Shown: positions 22,480 through 34,188 of the stretch, in pieces
How positions within the stretch are numbered: position 1 is the stretch's first letter
Layout: every line of letters begins with the position of its first letter
Assembly: GCA_948474755.1 (NCBI GenBank)
Contig: CAOLHI010002122.1
Coordinates: 62,001-126,000 of the forward strand
Direction of reading: 5' to 3'
Source: Ctenosaura bakeri
Taxonomy: Eukaryota; Chordata; Lepidosauria; Squamata; Iguanidae
DNA length: 64,000 bases
Program-made: the position numbers and the translations under genes
The notes under the pieces: generated by a model
The model's database searches: none
What the model was told of the DNA's origin: nothing
The model's input: only the letters and a program-made list of their open reading frames with translations

Positions 22480-22585
22480 CTGTGTGGTCCACCACATAGT
22501 TTTGAACTACAACTCTCATCAGTTCCAACCTGCATAGCCAACGGTAATGAATGCTGTGAGCTGCAGTTTAATAATCTCTGGAGGC
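22480..22585. mobile_element. 'ACTACAACTC' palindromic repeat remnant
   Basis: GAACTACAACTCTCATCAGT, then a centre with GCATAGCCAACGG, then GAGCTGCAGTTTAATAATCT and CTGGAGG. This is the decayed form of the common reptilian palindrome (actacaactcccatcag ... tgggagttgtagt ... ctggagg), probably an hAT-type MITE. The terminal repeats and duplication are not preserved. Confidence 0.5.
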
Positions 22586-23226
22586 CTCACAATTCCCATC
22601 TCATTCCCTTTCCTTTGGCATGCTACATTGTGCCTTCACAATGAGGTCATGAAAATGCCTTGTTCAAATTCACAATGGCTCAGGTTAGCATCATACATTG
22701 CACAGTGGCAACTGATGTTTGTTGCAAAGTATGCAGCATTAGGAGCCATGGTGAATCCTTGTATTGCTGTCTCTATTTGTTGCATGCAAGCATCACACAT
22801 TTATGCATACGTGTAAAATCTTTTATGTTGATATTTAGGGCTGACATATGTCTGGCATTTAGTGTGTATGTGTGTTTAACGATAGGAGTAGGATAATGGA
22901 ACGTGGGCTGACCAAAGTCATTTTACTTGCTGAGGAAAAATCAAGGTAGCATGCCAGCCTCCAGATTCCATGCATAGTACCTAGTTTCACTAGCAGTTGA
23001 ACTGTCTTTCCACAGTGTCTTCCTGAGAGCAGCAAACTAATTTAGGGAGTACAGAACAGGCAGGCCTTTTCTCCAGTACTGCATACAGAATTCTGAGCCC
23101 TATTGTGGATGAATTGTGGGCATCTGACTTCATAGTTTCCCTTTCCAAATAGATTTCTGTTCTAAGGAGATGGCAGAGGTACACAAGTGGCTGCAGATAT
23201 TCTGCTGATTTGTGGACAGGTACACT
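22586..23226. other. No recognised feature
   Basis: Unclassified sequence. Confidence 0.4.
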
Positions 23227-23428
23227 GGCCATTTCTGCACTGCAAAGTTATAGTGCTATTCTTCCACTTTCAACCTCCTATGGAATCCTGGGGATTGCAG
23301 TTTAGGAAGGGGCATTTAGAATTGTCAACCAGAGAGCTCTTTGGCCTCAGTAAACTACAAACTCCAGAATTCTGCAGGATGTTGAAAGTGGAATAATAGC
23401 ACTATAACAGTGTAGTGAAGAAATGGCC
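23227..23428. mobile_element. MITE family B, copy 2 (palindromic)
   Basis: Left end GGCCATTTCTGCACTGC, right end AGTGAAGAAATGGCC. Full 202-bp palindrome with the family spacer (GGGGCATTTAGAATTGTCAA, GAGAGCTCTTTGGCCTCAG). The flanking 3-mers are ACT and ATT, one mismatch. Confidence 0.9.
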
Positions 23429-23805
23429 ATTGTTTCCAAGAAGAATGTAGCTGAATATCATATTTGCCTTTCACAGCTGCATCCAGGGCCACTCAGCTTT
23501 CACTGCTTCCATTACAACAGGGAAGCTTGTTCTTTTCTCAGCAGCTTGACTGGGAAGCTCCAGACCTGTTTGGCATGATGTCCAGTTCTGGGATATTCAC
23601 AAGTCCCTCAATGTTGAGGTACAGTAGCAAATACCAGGAAATGTTAGTCATGGGCTGGTGAGTAAGGGGTGTAGCAACATGGGATGGGGAGAGTGAGGAC
23701 ATTCTCTCCAAGTTAGAATTCTGCCCCTTGCAAAGTTATCTTTCAAGTCCCCAAGTTTCTAGCACTGAAGTAATTTAAAACTTTAGCTGAGCATTTAGAA
23801 ATAGA
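23429..23805. other. No recognised feature
   Basis: Unclassified sequence between two MITEs of different families. Confidence 0.4.
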
Positions 23806-24215
23806 GGCTCTTTCCTCAGGATGTCATCATCCTGCATTAGGGATGGGAGAAGGACAGGACTTGGACTACGCTTATACACAACGTTGTTCATGTCCCATTG
23901 TTCTCCCATCCCCAGGCACTGTGATTGCACCACAAATCATTGACAGATTTTACCTGTCAATGACCTGCAACTGCACTGCTCTCCCGTACTTACCTGAGCT
24001 GTGGAGGATCAGGAAGTGCAATGGCCATTCTTCCAGCCTCAGCGCAGCCTGGGACAGTGCACTGCCAAAGGAAGAGGCATGGCCATTGAGCCTCCTCCAT
24101 TCCCACAGGCAGCCAGTGTAGAGGAGAACACTCCTGTTGCAATCTCCTCCTGGGAGAGGCTCTCCTGGGATTCCTGCAGGATGCTGTCGGGAGCCGGTTA
24201 CATGCGGAAAGGGCC
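23806..24215 (+). mobile_element. MITE family C, copy 4
   Basis: Ends GGCTCTTTCC and GCGGAAAGGGCC, flanked by an exact 3-bp duplication AGA (23803-23805 and 24216-24218). The 410-bp interior is shared with 15954-16380 (TTCTCCCATCCCCAGG, a TTGACAGATTTTACCTGTCA hairpin, CGTACTTACCTGAG) and with 3598-4018 in reverse. On the minus strand CAG|GTAAGT at 23988-23996 is a consensus-grade 5' splice site. Confidence 0.8.
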
Positions 24216-24218
24216 AGA

Positions 24219-26061
24219 GTTTGGGCATCCAAATCAAAGGGGCAGGCAAAGTTACGAAGGGAATGTGACTACAGCAAGTATGAGAATTCTAGGCATGATT
24301 TCCCCACCCTGGTGTCTCACTCTCTGCTACAATGGTGAGTACAGCTTGCATGGTGGTCTCATACATACACAGCTAACTGTTAATGCAGTTACTTTCTTTC
24401 ACATAATAAACAATCTGATAGAAGGCATGAAAAGGGGCGTGTTAGAGCCATTTCACATATAGGGTTCTAGGTGTGATGTAGGTAGCCCAAAAAATCAAAC
24501 TCTATGTGCATACTCAGATTTTTGTGTGTCTAATTGGATGCGTGCACATGCACCCATGTGGGTGTGCATGAGAGAGAGAACACACAAAAATAATATGTGA
24601 AGTAGTTTTCAATTTACATAGCTGCTAGAACAAAGGATGTCATGTATTTTTAATTCTCTCAAACCATTCAGGTAGTATATATTTCCCTTTTCATTGTAGC
24701 CTTTTAGGGGAAGAGTTGGAATTCTATAGTAACTGTGGTTTTTTTAAAAATGAGAAATAATCTTAATTATAAAGCTAGAGATGTTCTATGAATTCATCTG
24801 TGCCTATTTTCAGATAAGAATGCTCTTTTATTTTCACTATTTGTTTATGATGTTCTGGTCTTGAAGATAGGCTAGTGGCCTACAGCAAATCTACTTTTAA
24901 ATACACTCAGAACTACTTCCACAGTAAATATTTGATTAGTTTTAATATTCATACCATGGCATGAAAATATTCCATGGAGATATTCACATTCTTTTACTTT
25001 AGGTTCATTACTGTGGCATAAACACAGTGGTTGAGCTAGGTAATTTTAGACCTTGGAGATTTCAGGCAGCCCCTTTTAAGATAAAAATGTGTATTCATTT
25101 AGTTATGGAGTAGCAAACAATGAACATCCCCTCCTTCCCTATCTAGGCCTTATTCCATGCTATACATCTTCTGTGCTGTCACAACTAAAAGGGGAATTGT
25201 TTGGAAACACTGGTGGCTTGTGTTGCTAGGTCATGAAAATCCCAGGTCCTGGGATTTAAAGGTGGCTTTCTGGTGATGTCATAAAGTAAATCTTACCTAA
25301 CCTCCACTTTATACACAGAGATATATTTTCAGCAGTGGATGAGCCCATGGGATGGGATGGTGGCATTTATTTTGCAAGAAATTAAACTTTTCCAAGCTTT
25401 GTATAGCCCAATATCTTACAACTGTGGTATAGTTGTAACTCTTCACATCCAGATCTGGATCCCATGTTTCATAGATAATGTTTGATTACTGGAAGCATAT
25501 GAAATATATAGAACATATGGGGAATCTTCACATAATCTGAAACGGGGATCTATGGGAATCTATCATTTGACTATTACTTTTATAGGATTCATATAGAAAC
25601 AGTGATCATGCCGTGCAATCCTATTTAGACATTAGGTATTTGATTTTTTGGTTGTTGTTAGGAGAAAAGAGTCCAAATAAGATGGGATAGTTAAATCTTT
25701 TTTAAAAAAACAAAACAAAAAACAAACTTATAATATTTTAATTTGCATAGCTATCATATGCATGGATTGACTTATACAAAGCAAACACCCTCTATGGAAT
25801 ATATACAACATTCTGCCGCTCATGGGGTGCTGTGAATAGTTTTGGTCCAGATTTCTTATCCACCTTGATCCTTCTGTATTTTAGTGGTTTAAGATTCCTG
25901 CAAAATGTAACTGTGTGAGAAACATGTAAGAAATGCAACATAAGGAATGACTCTGTTGCTATATTCATTATATAAAGGGCTATTAAAATTGTCAAGATTA
26001 AATTACTAAAGTCACTATCCAAATACAGAAATCACAGACAATCAGTCATTTGTAAAATTGT
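24219..26061. other. No recognised gene
   Basis: AT-rich unclassified sequence, including an ACACCC/GGGTGT-rich patch near 24540-24575 and an A-rich tract near 25700-25725. Confidence 0.45.
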
Positions 26062-26265
26062 TCAGCTTTATATCCTGTCCTCCCTTCAATGCATTCAATG
26101 TGATCTACATAGCTATCCTCTTACTTACCGCCACTTTATCTGCCACTTTATCTTTACAACAATGCTGTGAGATTGTAGGCTTAAAGTAATCCAGTGAAGT
26201 TTAATAGCTCAGTGAAGCTTTGAACCCACATCTCTCTAGTCCCAATACAATAGTCTACCTACATC
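26062..26265 (-). mobile_element. MIR-like SINE (L2-tailed), decayed
   Basis: In minus orientation: the 3' tail side (TTTATATCCTGTCCTCCCTTCA), the middle CTTTACAACAATGCTGTGAG and the promoter side TTTGAACCCACATCTCTCTAGTC follow the arrangement of reptilian MIR-type SINEs. It has a tRNA-related head at the right and an L2-like 3' end at the left. Strongly diverged. Confidence 0.6.
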
Positions 26266-26431
26266 TTATAAACTTCAAAAATGGTTCTGCTCTAGCTTGG
26301 AAGAAAACTTACACAAGTTGAATTCATTTGCAAAAGGAACTAAAAAGTATGCATGGAGGGAGAAAGAGCCCTCCTCATTCAACAAGATTGGTTTGGGAGT
26401 AAACAACAGAAGCAAGCAGAGCAAGGACTAG

Positions 26432-26611
26432 TGCCGTTTCTGCACTCGACTGTTCCAGTCCTATTATTCCACTTTCAACATCCTATGGAATCCTGGGGTT
26501 TGCAGTTTCAAGAGGCGCCTTAAAGCCCCTCCCAAAACTGCAAACCCCAGAATTCCATAGGATGTTGAAAGTGGAATAATAGTGCTAGAACAGTCCAGTG
26601 CAGAAATGGCC
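26432..26611. mobile_element. MITE family B, copy 3 (palindromic)
   Basis: Ends TGCCGTTTCTGCACT and AGTGCAGAAATGGCC, flanked by an exact TAG duplication (26429-26431 and 26612-26614). The arms are nearly perfect (TATTCCACTTTCAACATCCT and complement). The spacer is shorter than in other copies (180 bp total), with the 'ctcagccagagagctc' part lost. Confidence 0.9.
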
Positions 26612-26614
26612 TAG

Positions 26615-27571
26615 ATGATCCAGAGCACCAGAAGCTAAGATTCTCACCTCACTCCACACACCCATGCAAACAGAGAGTTCCGTACCTTTTCTAAAAGATC
26701 TCCTTTGAACACCTTTCCATCTTCTTTCCACACCTTCTTTTTGACTAGTCTCCCAGCTGCAAATACTGCAACCACAGCAAGCAAAATCAGACATGCTAAG
26801 GAGGAAGGGGAGGACAGTTCACAATAACCTTTCCACACTCAATGTCCCATTTCCTGCCACTCTGCTTTCACAATCAGAGAGAAAAAAGCTTCAGTTTCTC
26901 TATAAGTTGCTGTTTCTACTATTGCTACTATCTCTACTACTACTTCTTTCAGTTCTTACTCCCAGGGAGAATGAAATAAAGAGGATGAGAAACTAAAAAC
27001 AGCCAAAAAGGGGTAATTTGCCTTCATCCCATCCGCCAACAGAGTCATACACCATAGTAGGAGTATTAATACTTATTTCATTCATGCAAGTGAGAATGAA
27101 TAATTTCATGTTTTCTTCCCACTGTGGAGAAAACAAATATTTCTGTGTAGGTCTCACTTCTCACACATCCTAAAGTGATTCAGGAAATTATTTTCTGAAG
27201 AAATATATTTTTAAAAAAAAAAATGCATGAGAGTTACAGGAGTTTGTACAAAAACAAAACAAACAAAAAACCCCTGCAAGACAGTCACATGAAGTTTTTT
27301 TTGTGCACCAGAGGGTTGTTTTCTATGTAAGTAACAGCAATCTTGTGCAACAAAAACATTGCACAGAAAAGAGCAATCTTGCACAGCAAAAACATATGTC
27401 TACTCCTGAGTTTTGTACAAGTTTCTTTTGTACAAAGATTGCTGCCTTTTACATAAGATTTTCACTTGTCTTATGAGCAGAAGAATTTTTTTTCTATGCA
27501 GAAAACGTAGCTTCTGCGAAGAAAATGTCATTTTCTCTGAAAAAAAAAAGTTCACCTTTTTAAATACTGAC
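26615..27571. other. No gene; A/T-rich with repeated words
   Basis: From about 27240 to 27560 the sequence is built from words such as GCAATCTTGTGCA, GCAATCTTGCACAG and TTTGTACAA that recur in direct and inverted form. A similar texture follows the MITE at 35543. Possibly a diverged repeat; I cannot name it. Confidence 0.35.
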
Positions 27572-27574
27572 TAA

Positions 27575-27797
27575 GGGCCTTATCACACTACACTGTTATA
27601 GCACTATTATTCCACTTTAACTGCTATGGCAATATCACATGGAATCATGGGATTTGCAGTTTAGAGAGAAGCATTTAGAATTCTCAGCTAAGAGCTCCAG
27701 TGCCTCAGCAAACTACAAACCCTGGGATTCCAAAGGGTGCAGCCAGGGCAGTTAAAGTGAAATAATAGTGCTATAATGGTGTTGTGTGATAAGGACT
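27575..27797. mobile_element. MITE family B, copy 4 (variant TIR)
   Basis: Ends GGGCCTTATCACACTAC and GTGTGATAAGGACT, with TAA on both sides (27572-27574 and 27798-27800). The arms and spacer are those of family B, but an extra 'actgctatggcaatatcac' insert makes it 223 bp. The TIR has TTATCACAC instead of TTTCCACAC on both ends, a matched change suggesting a subfamily rather than random decay. Confidence 0.85.
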
Positions 27798-27800
27798 TAA

Positions 27801-28149
27801 GTTCCAAACTGTGAATAATCTTCAAAAACTGAAGTTCACTATTACCTATTCAGGGCAAGGAGAAAATTCTATCATTATTCATTCTGGGCTGTGAGAACAA
27901 GATTTACAGAGATTTACATTTCTAGTTTTGTGCACTTCATCTGTCCATATCCACCATTTTGTGAAGATACTCATAGTTCTCTCTCAACAGTCCAAATTTT
28001 CTCATTGGTCCTAAAAGATTGGACACCCTTAAGTAGATTCATCACATTGAAAATCTTGCTAAATAAATAATAAACGAAACACTGAGCAACTGCCATTTTA
28101 GATTTAACAGAAGAAAATAATACTTTGTATGTACTAAGAGACATGTGTA
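27801..28149. other. No recognised feature
   Basis: Unclassified AT-rich sequence. Confidence 0.4.
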
Positions 28150-28377
28150 CAGTCAGCTTTCCATGTCTGTGGATTCTATAACTATGGATTCAACCAACCA
28201 CATCTGAAAATATTAAAAAAAGTCCCAAAAGGAAACTTCAATTTTACCATTTTATATAAGAGATGCCATTTTACTACACCATTGTACATAATGGGACTTG
28301 GGCATCCACAAATTTTGATATGCGGGGGGTGGTGGTGGCCCTAGAACCAAGCCCTAGTGGATACCGAGGGCCCACTG
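28150..28377 (+). mobile_element. Tigger/pogo-like MITE
   Basis: Left end CAGTCAGCTTTCCATGTCTG and right end GGATACCGAGGGCCCACTG. The interior includes GGATTCAACCAACCA, CATTTTATATAAG, AATGGGACTTGGGCATCCAC and CTAGAACCAAGCCC, the familiar layout of non-autonomous Tigger (Tc1/mariner, pogo branch) elements. TA precedes the left end; the right flank reads GA, so the TA duplication is damaged. 228 bp, no transposase. Confidence 0.85.
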
Positions 28378-29769
28378 GATAAAAATGGAGGATCCTTTAC
28401 TTCATATACCTCAATAAACAAATGTTTCAGCTTATTCAGCAAGAGCAGAACATAATAAGTACACTGTATGCCCATACAATGAGACAGATTTAACAGTCTT
28501 GTATGCCAGTAGAGCAATACATTCATTTCACAACACACTAAGCTGCTATGTTTGTGCCCCAATAAAAGTATGAGCAGAGATCCTGCATGGGACGTGTAGT
28601 TAGGATATTGTAACTATGTTTAATTTCCTAAACTGACCTCGTAAACCTACATTAAAAGCTAGGCAGCTATACTGAGAAAAGGAGGTACTAGTGAAGGATA
28701 ATACACTCTAACCCCATTCCCTACTTCATGAGTCGTGGTGCAATGAGCAGAAGCAAGGACCCCATGGAGTTCTATTTCAACAAAAGTAACTATCATTATT
28801 TGCACTCTCTATATTCATATCCCTGTGACTTCACCATTATAATTCTCTTCACAATATATGATATGTAACAACTGATTAAGTAGGTGCCACAAAACTATTA
28901 CAAAGCATACAAGGGATGGAATAGAAGGAAAAATACAACATTAAAGAATTTAAAAAAAAACCCAGCAAGAGTTTGTAGAAGTTACTTTTAAAGATGGCCC
29001 CCTCCCAGAATTCTCTACTGGCTAGAAGATTCTGGAAGTTGTCCAAAAAGTAATTTCTCCAAGTCCTGAGAAAAACCCCTGTTTGTTGTCTCTTTCCTTT
29101 TCTGCTACATCCAATCTTGGTTGGAATGAATAGAGCAACTGGGCTATTATTGTAGAGGTCAATTTGTCTAGCCTCTCATGAAGTGACTGAGGGAGGAAAA
29201 GAAATGATTTTAACAGCATATGAAGAGCACCTACAGGAACAACAAGCAGCAGCAGCAACACTCATTGCTGAAGCTATGCTTTCTGTTACTTGCTGACTGT
29301 TGCTGCCCTGCTGATGGATCTACCTATTGAAGCAAGGCTGGTTTTGCTGGCTGTTCCGCTTGGCCAGACAACCTGCCTGTCAAATGCTGAAGAGTGAGGA
29401 AGAGAGGCAACTAGTCTTCCAGCCGTGCTGTAAAATCTGGCTGCCGGCCTGATTGTTATGTTACGTGACGCTGAATTAGGAAAAGCATATGTCCAACACC
29501 CAACCTTATGCAAGAGTCAGAACTGGGAGCCAAAAGTTTCTGGATTCCTGCATCTACCTTCTTACATAATTTGATAAAGTTGCAATACAGCAGCAGCAGG
29601 ATGGCTCAGAAGCTGGTTGTCAGAGGAGGGAGAGAGGACCATATGAGGCATCATTTACAATATTTTAGTTTTAGTGATGATCAGAGACAGTTTTAGTTGG
29701 TGGATGCATAGTAGGAGCTCAGTGAAACTTTCCATTTCATTTATGGATAAAAATGTCTATCCATAGCCA
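28378..29769. other. No recognised gene
   Basis: Unclassified sequence. Minus-strand open frames at 29022-29261 and 29286-29513 have no family resemblance. Confidence 0.4.
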
Positions 29770-29885
29770 CATCATTCCATGCATCTGACGGAGTAGTCAG
29801 TGGTTTCAGTCTATGAAAGATTATGCTACAAACTTCTTTCTTTCAGTTAATCTCAAAGGTGCTACAATATTGTTTTGTAGACTGC
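29770..29885 (+). mobile_element. Penelope-like 3' terminus with decayed hammerhead
   Basis: ATGCATCTGACGGAGTAGTC ... CTATGAAAGATTATGCTAC ... AATCTCAAAGGTGCTACAAT. Same type as the minus-strand remnant at 11945. The catalytic words are CTGACGG (29785-29791; consensus CTGATGA) and GAAA (29815-29818). Stem II has been disturbed by extra bases. No upstream endonuclease or RT is recognisable. Confidence 0.6.
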
Positions 29886-30188
29886 CTTATAGTTATTTTA
29901 AAATAGGCTGCATCTGTGAAGGAAATTATACCATTTCCCCTCTTTAATTTCTGCTGATTGCCTTACTTTCCTTTGCAGCTTGCCCTCTAATCAGATGGTA
30001 GTCACTTACAGGGGCCTCCTCTGGTATTTTCATTGACCTATAGCTTTTTGCCATAAGTGAAAACATGATGACAAAAAAAAAAAAGCACAATGTGATGAGA
30101 ATACCACCAGGATTGCCTGTGTGTAACAACATTAATATTATTGTTGTTGTTGTTGTTTTATTTGTATTGAACTAGGAATGTACATAAT
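29886..30188. other. No gene; short (TTG)n
   Basis: Unclassified, with a TTG trinucleotide run near 30139-30157. Confidence 0.45.
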
Positions 30189-31077
30189 TGTTACCCTAAG
30201 AGGTGGGTGGACTTTGAGGTCCATCTGCAATGCCAGCATCTCCTTAGAAGGTGGGGGAATTATAGCTCAAAGGAGATCTGCAAGAGGAGGTTAACAGCAG
30301 GTTCTTTTCACCTGTCTCTACTAGTACCAATTGTAAAGAGGACTCCAGTTAAAAGTTAAACAGGGTATTCTGTTAAGAATTACCAATCATACAAGACAAC
30401 TCTCAAGAACCATACAAAGCTATTGGAAATTGAAGCAAGAAAGGCTGGATAGAGAGAAATTGGGTCAAAAGGGTGATAGTTACCAATCCTGAAGGAAAAG
30501 GTCAAAGCAGAGTGGCTCAGGCAGCATATCTGAGGGTAGCACAAATGAACAGATGTCTGGGCATCTCGTATTATGTCCAATTTACTGGGACTGGAGCTGG
30601 GGTTTTTATACCCTATTTTCTGCCCGGAAGCAGGGTGTGTGGACAAAGTGGTAATGCTTTCTCTTTGGGTTGACAAAGGAGTCTGGAATGGGCAATAGTC
30701 TTAACTCAAGATGACAAAACATTGATGGGAGTCTTGACAGTCTCTAAATGTTTTGGTCAGGTAGTGTGAATGGGAAAGGTCCCTGTAGAATATGCTTACA
30801 GTAGGGTTCCAGATTACTTCACCTGGACAGTTTTGCCTTCTATTGTTTTTGAGAGTTCTTATAACTTAACAGTTTTTGAAAGGATTATCCCAAGCCCATC
30901 AGCATCAAGCTTTCTCATCTAAACCTTTCTGAACTTATGACCGGATCATGTCTGAGGTTGTCCTGACCTGGCATATTCTTACAGTCAGCATGCTTCCAAA
31001 CATGTGTTCCAGCCATAAATATGTCCAATTATGAAAGCAGCACATCCTGTGGAGTAGGGTTATATGACGCGGTAGCA
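30189..31077 (-). mobile_element. Solo LTR, copy 2
   Basis: Begins TGTTACC and ends GGTAGCA, flanked by an exact 4-bp duplication TAAT (30185-30188 and 31078-31081). On the minus strand a clean TATA box GGGTATAAAAACCCC lies at about 30598-30612. The body is co-linear with copy 1 (18514). No internal coding region is present. 889 bp. Confidence 0.75.
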
Positions 31078-31099
31078 TAATACTTTACAAGTTTACTTC

Positions 31100-31245
31100 C
31101 AATTAATCCTCACAACAATCCTATAAGGCAGGTTTGGTGAAAGGCAGTGGTGGCCCAAAGTCACATGGTAAATTCCACGATGAAGCAGAGATTTGAAGCT
31201 GAGTCTTCCTGTTCCAGCACTTTAAACATTACTCTATACTGGTTT
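31100..31245 (-). mobile_element. MIR-like SINE fragment
   Basis: CTCACAACAATCCTATAAGG, TGGCCCAAAGTCACATGG and GAGATTTGAAGCTGAGTC follow the minus-strand MIR-type order, ending near TACTGG at the tRNA-like head. The L2-like tail is missing. It sits about 20 bp from the solo LTR's right edge. Confidence 0.65.
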
Positions 31246-31902
31246 TTCTCCTAGGCCAGCTATAACTATAAAAAAATGGAATGAAATTAAAAACAGAGTA
31301 GAAGAAAATGCAACAAGTAATATGGTGGATTTGCATAATTTGACTAATTTGCATAATATTTTATTATGCAAATTACTTACCCAGATTTGAAGATATGGAA
31401 TATGGCAACTCTACTTCAACAACTTTTCAAGATATGTGCTTGTGGTAAATCAGCATACAGCAAAGTCTTCCAATAGCTCTTCTATAGTAGCAACATCACT
31501 AAAATTTATCCAGCTTCTATGTCTCTGCATATAAGCCACGTTTGAGTGAGGGATGGGGGAGCGATTAGGTTTAAAAATATTCCTTGGTATTATTCCCTTA
31601 TATGCTTTTTTCATCCTTTTTGAATTAGTAACATCAGAACATTATTATGTGATCATATTTTATTACTGAGGACAAACCAAAGGAACCAGCAAATGTGTTT
31701 TAATTTTGGTAAGGAATTCATGAAAACACAATCTATCTTGCCTCCCAATTTCTGTTATTGCCATAGCTTTTTATAAAAAAATAAAGATGCACCAAATATT
31801 TTAAGACTATATTTGTTACTAGGGCTATCAAGTTGCGTCAGCTACGTAAAGAAATTTTGTTTGATTAACTACCTCCCTTTTAATGATATAATAGAAAAAA
31901 AA
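31246..31902. other. No recognised feature
   Basis: AT-rich unclassified sequence with a local TTTGCATAATTTGACTAATT direct-repeat texture near 31330-31375. Confidence 0.4.
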
Positions 31903-32022
31903 TTGTTGTGGTGGTGTGCCTTCAAGCCATTTCTGACTTATGGTGGCCCTAAGGGGATGTTCTGGGCTGAGAGTAAGTGCCATGCCCAAAGGCACCCAGT
32001 GGATTTCCATGGTGGAGTGTGG
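31903..32022 (-). mobile_element. BovB-tailed SINE fragment
   Basis: TTGTTGTGGTGGTGTGCCTT, AAGCCATTTCTGACTTATGG and CACCCAGTGGATTTCCATGG are the minus-strand tail and middle of the SINE seen complete at 12955. The tRNA head is absent. Confidence 0.75.
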
Positions 32023-33725
32023 AAAAAAATTGATAGGTAAGCATATTAATGACACCTCAATACAGAATTTACATTTACAATTTAATTTTTTAAAAGCAAC
32101 CACTAATTGTTAGTAGGTAAAGCCCTGTTATGATTTGGATTCCATCCCTTATTGATAATCCATCTGTTCTCTTTTCCTCATTCACCTAATAATTGAGCTG
32201 TGAAATAGATAAGTCTTTTAGCCTTAATTGCAGGCTCAGCTTCGCACGTGACCTGAAGGCACACAATAACAGACAGCAATATAGATGGGCATATTGTGCC
32301 AACTACATCCACTATGCAAGTAGGAGAAGAACTAATGGAGACTGGGCTCAGAGAACAGTATGACTTGCAGCCCAGCAGTATGCTGAATGCATGCATTCAT
32401 TTCACTACCACCATAATCACACACACATACAAAAGTCCTATGATGTTCCTTAAATAGACATCTGATATGGCAGACCAAAAGCATCACAGGGAACTAGGTC
32501 TTCATGCAATGGCAATTATTAAACATAATATTAAGGAAAAAGGGCACAGAAGAGGGTGACCTCAAAGAGAGAAAATCGATTCTGCAGAGAAGAACAGATG
32601 CCATGAGGGAAGTTGAACTTATTGTCAAATCCAAGAGCCTGGGGTCATGAACTGCAGCTAATGGAGGATCAAGCCCTTTGGGGCTATTGATAAAATTCCT
32701 TTACCTCAACAGACAGCAGTTTAGAAAGGAAATTGACAAGGCCAGAGGATTAACCAATGTAAGATTAGGCTTAAGGGATTTGCAAAAAAAAAAAAAAAAG
32801 GAGGAGGGAGAACAATTAGTTGTCCAGCAAATGAGTCTGAGTCAACAGATTACTCTAAGTTTATACCCACCACAAATGATTTTTGTTTTGTTTTTGTTTT
32901 TTCTTTCAGAGGAAGAGAATATGTTCTGTTAGAGAAAGAATTAGGGTCAGGTACCCAGATTCCTGATTGGGGCTGAATGATTGATTCTAGAAGATATCTG
33001 AGACAGTCCATATCTCATTCCAGGAATACAGCAATAGATCAACAGAATCAGTGTACCCTTATCATGCGGGCAGCTTGCTGCATGTACTAGAAATACACCT
33101 ATTCCATCCAAGACTCACCCATAGCCTTTCATTGCTCTGAGGCATAATGACAAATGTCATGGCAAATCAAAGCTCATAGCAGCTAAAGAAGCAGAAAGTG
33201 GGGAGTATCCAGTGGAAACCAAAGAAGAAAACACAGCAGATGCATCATAAGATGTTCTTTCATTTGTATTCAACCAGAAATGTACATTAAAATGACCATC
33301 TTTTGAACATCTTGTGCCTGCAGTTTGTTCTGTGCATAGCAGCTAAAGCCAACCAGTTTGTTTTGGTATGGGAGCATAGCATCCTACAAATACCTCCTTC
33401 CGTCTGACAGTAAAAAGTAAAGACAAAACAATTTGGTGCTTTCTATGATATCCAAAATCTGTTGCTAGAGGACTGGTTTTCATTCCATCAGACATCTCTT
33501 TTCACATGCTCAGAGTTGACAACAAAATCTATTGTGGATTCTATCACCCATATCAAAGTCGTCAGAACACAATGGATTCATTCTTAACTTTATCCAGATG
33601 TTTTTTAAGGAGTGTAAACAAATAATTATACTTATCTTTTCTATCTTGCAGTTTAACTGTATTTTGTTTTAAGGAGCTGCTTTGGACCCCATATTGTGAC
33701 AAAAGCAGAATTTAAATTAAATATA
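32023..33725. other. No recognised gene
   Basis: Unclassified. Poly(A) of 16 at 32784-32799. The stretch near 32460-32560 (ATGGCAATTATTAAACATAA) has a homeobox-site-like, single-copy look but no direct support for conservation. Confidence 0.4.
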
Positions 33726-33915
33726 CAGTGTGCCCCCCCATATGTAGAGGGTTTTGTTCCAGGAACCCCCATATAAAACAAAAGTGCAAGTGTCATGTCC
33801 TGTTGCAGCTAATGCAGGCACACACCTGTCATGCCCATTGAGTATAATGGGATGTGACGCTTTGTGCGACCTCACATTCATGCATGTGGAGATTGTGCCA
33901 GAAAAGAGTGCACTG
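33726..33915 (+). mobile_element. Tigger/pogo-like MITE
   Basis: Ends CAGTGTGCCCCCCCATATG and GAGTGCACTG, with exact TA duplications at 33724-33725 and 33916-33917. The interior GAGGGTTTTGTTCCAGGAAC and GCCCATTGAGTATAATGGG fits a short non-autonomous Tc1/mariner-class element of 190 bp. Confidence 0.75.
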
Positions 33916-34074
33916 TAAGTAATTTTTTACACTTGTTGATTTAGAAACAATCCTGGTTTCACTACCGCAGCTTTCATTGCAAGCCCAGTAAAAATATCCA
34001 CTGGAATTATTATTTACCTGTATCACCCTTTCTTCAGCGAGCACAGAGATACATATTCAGGTCTCCTTTTTTTA

Positions 34075-34188
34075 ACCATTTCATCTTTACAATAATCTTG
34101 TGAAGCAGATGGGACTGAAGGAAAACAAATGACACAAAGTTACACAATGATCTTTAGGGCTGGGTGAAAATTTCAAGCCAGTCCTCCT
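34075..34188 (-). mobile_element. MIR-like SINE fragment
   Basis: CATCTTTACAATAATCTTGTG, then AAAGTTACACAATGATC and ATTTCAAGCCAGTCC: the diverged central and promoter-side parts of a minus-strand MIR-type SINE. Confidence 0.5.
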
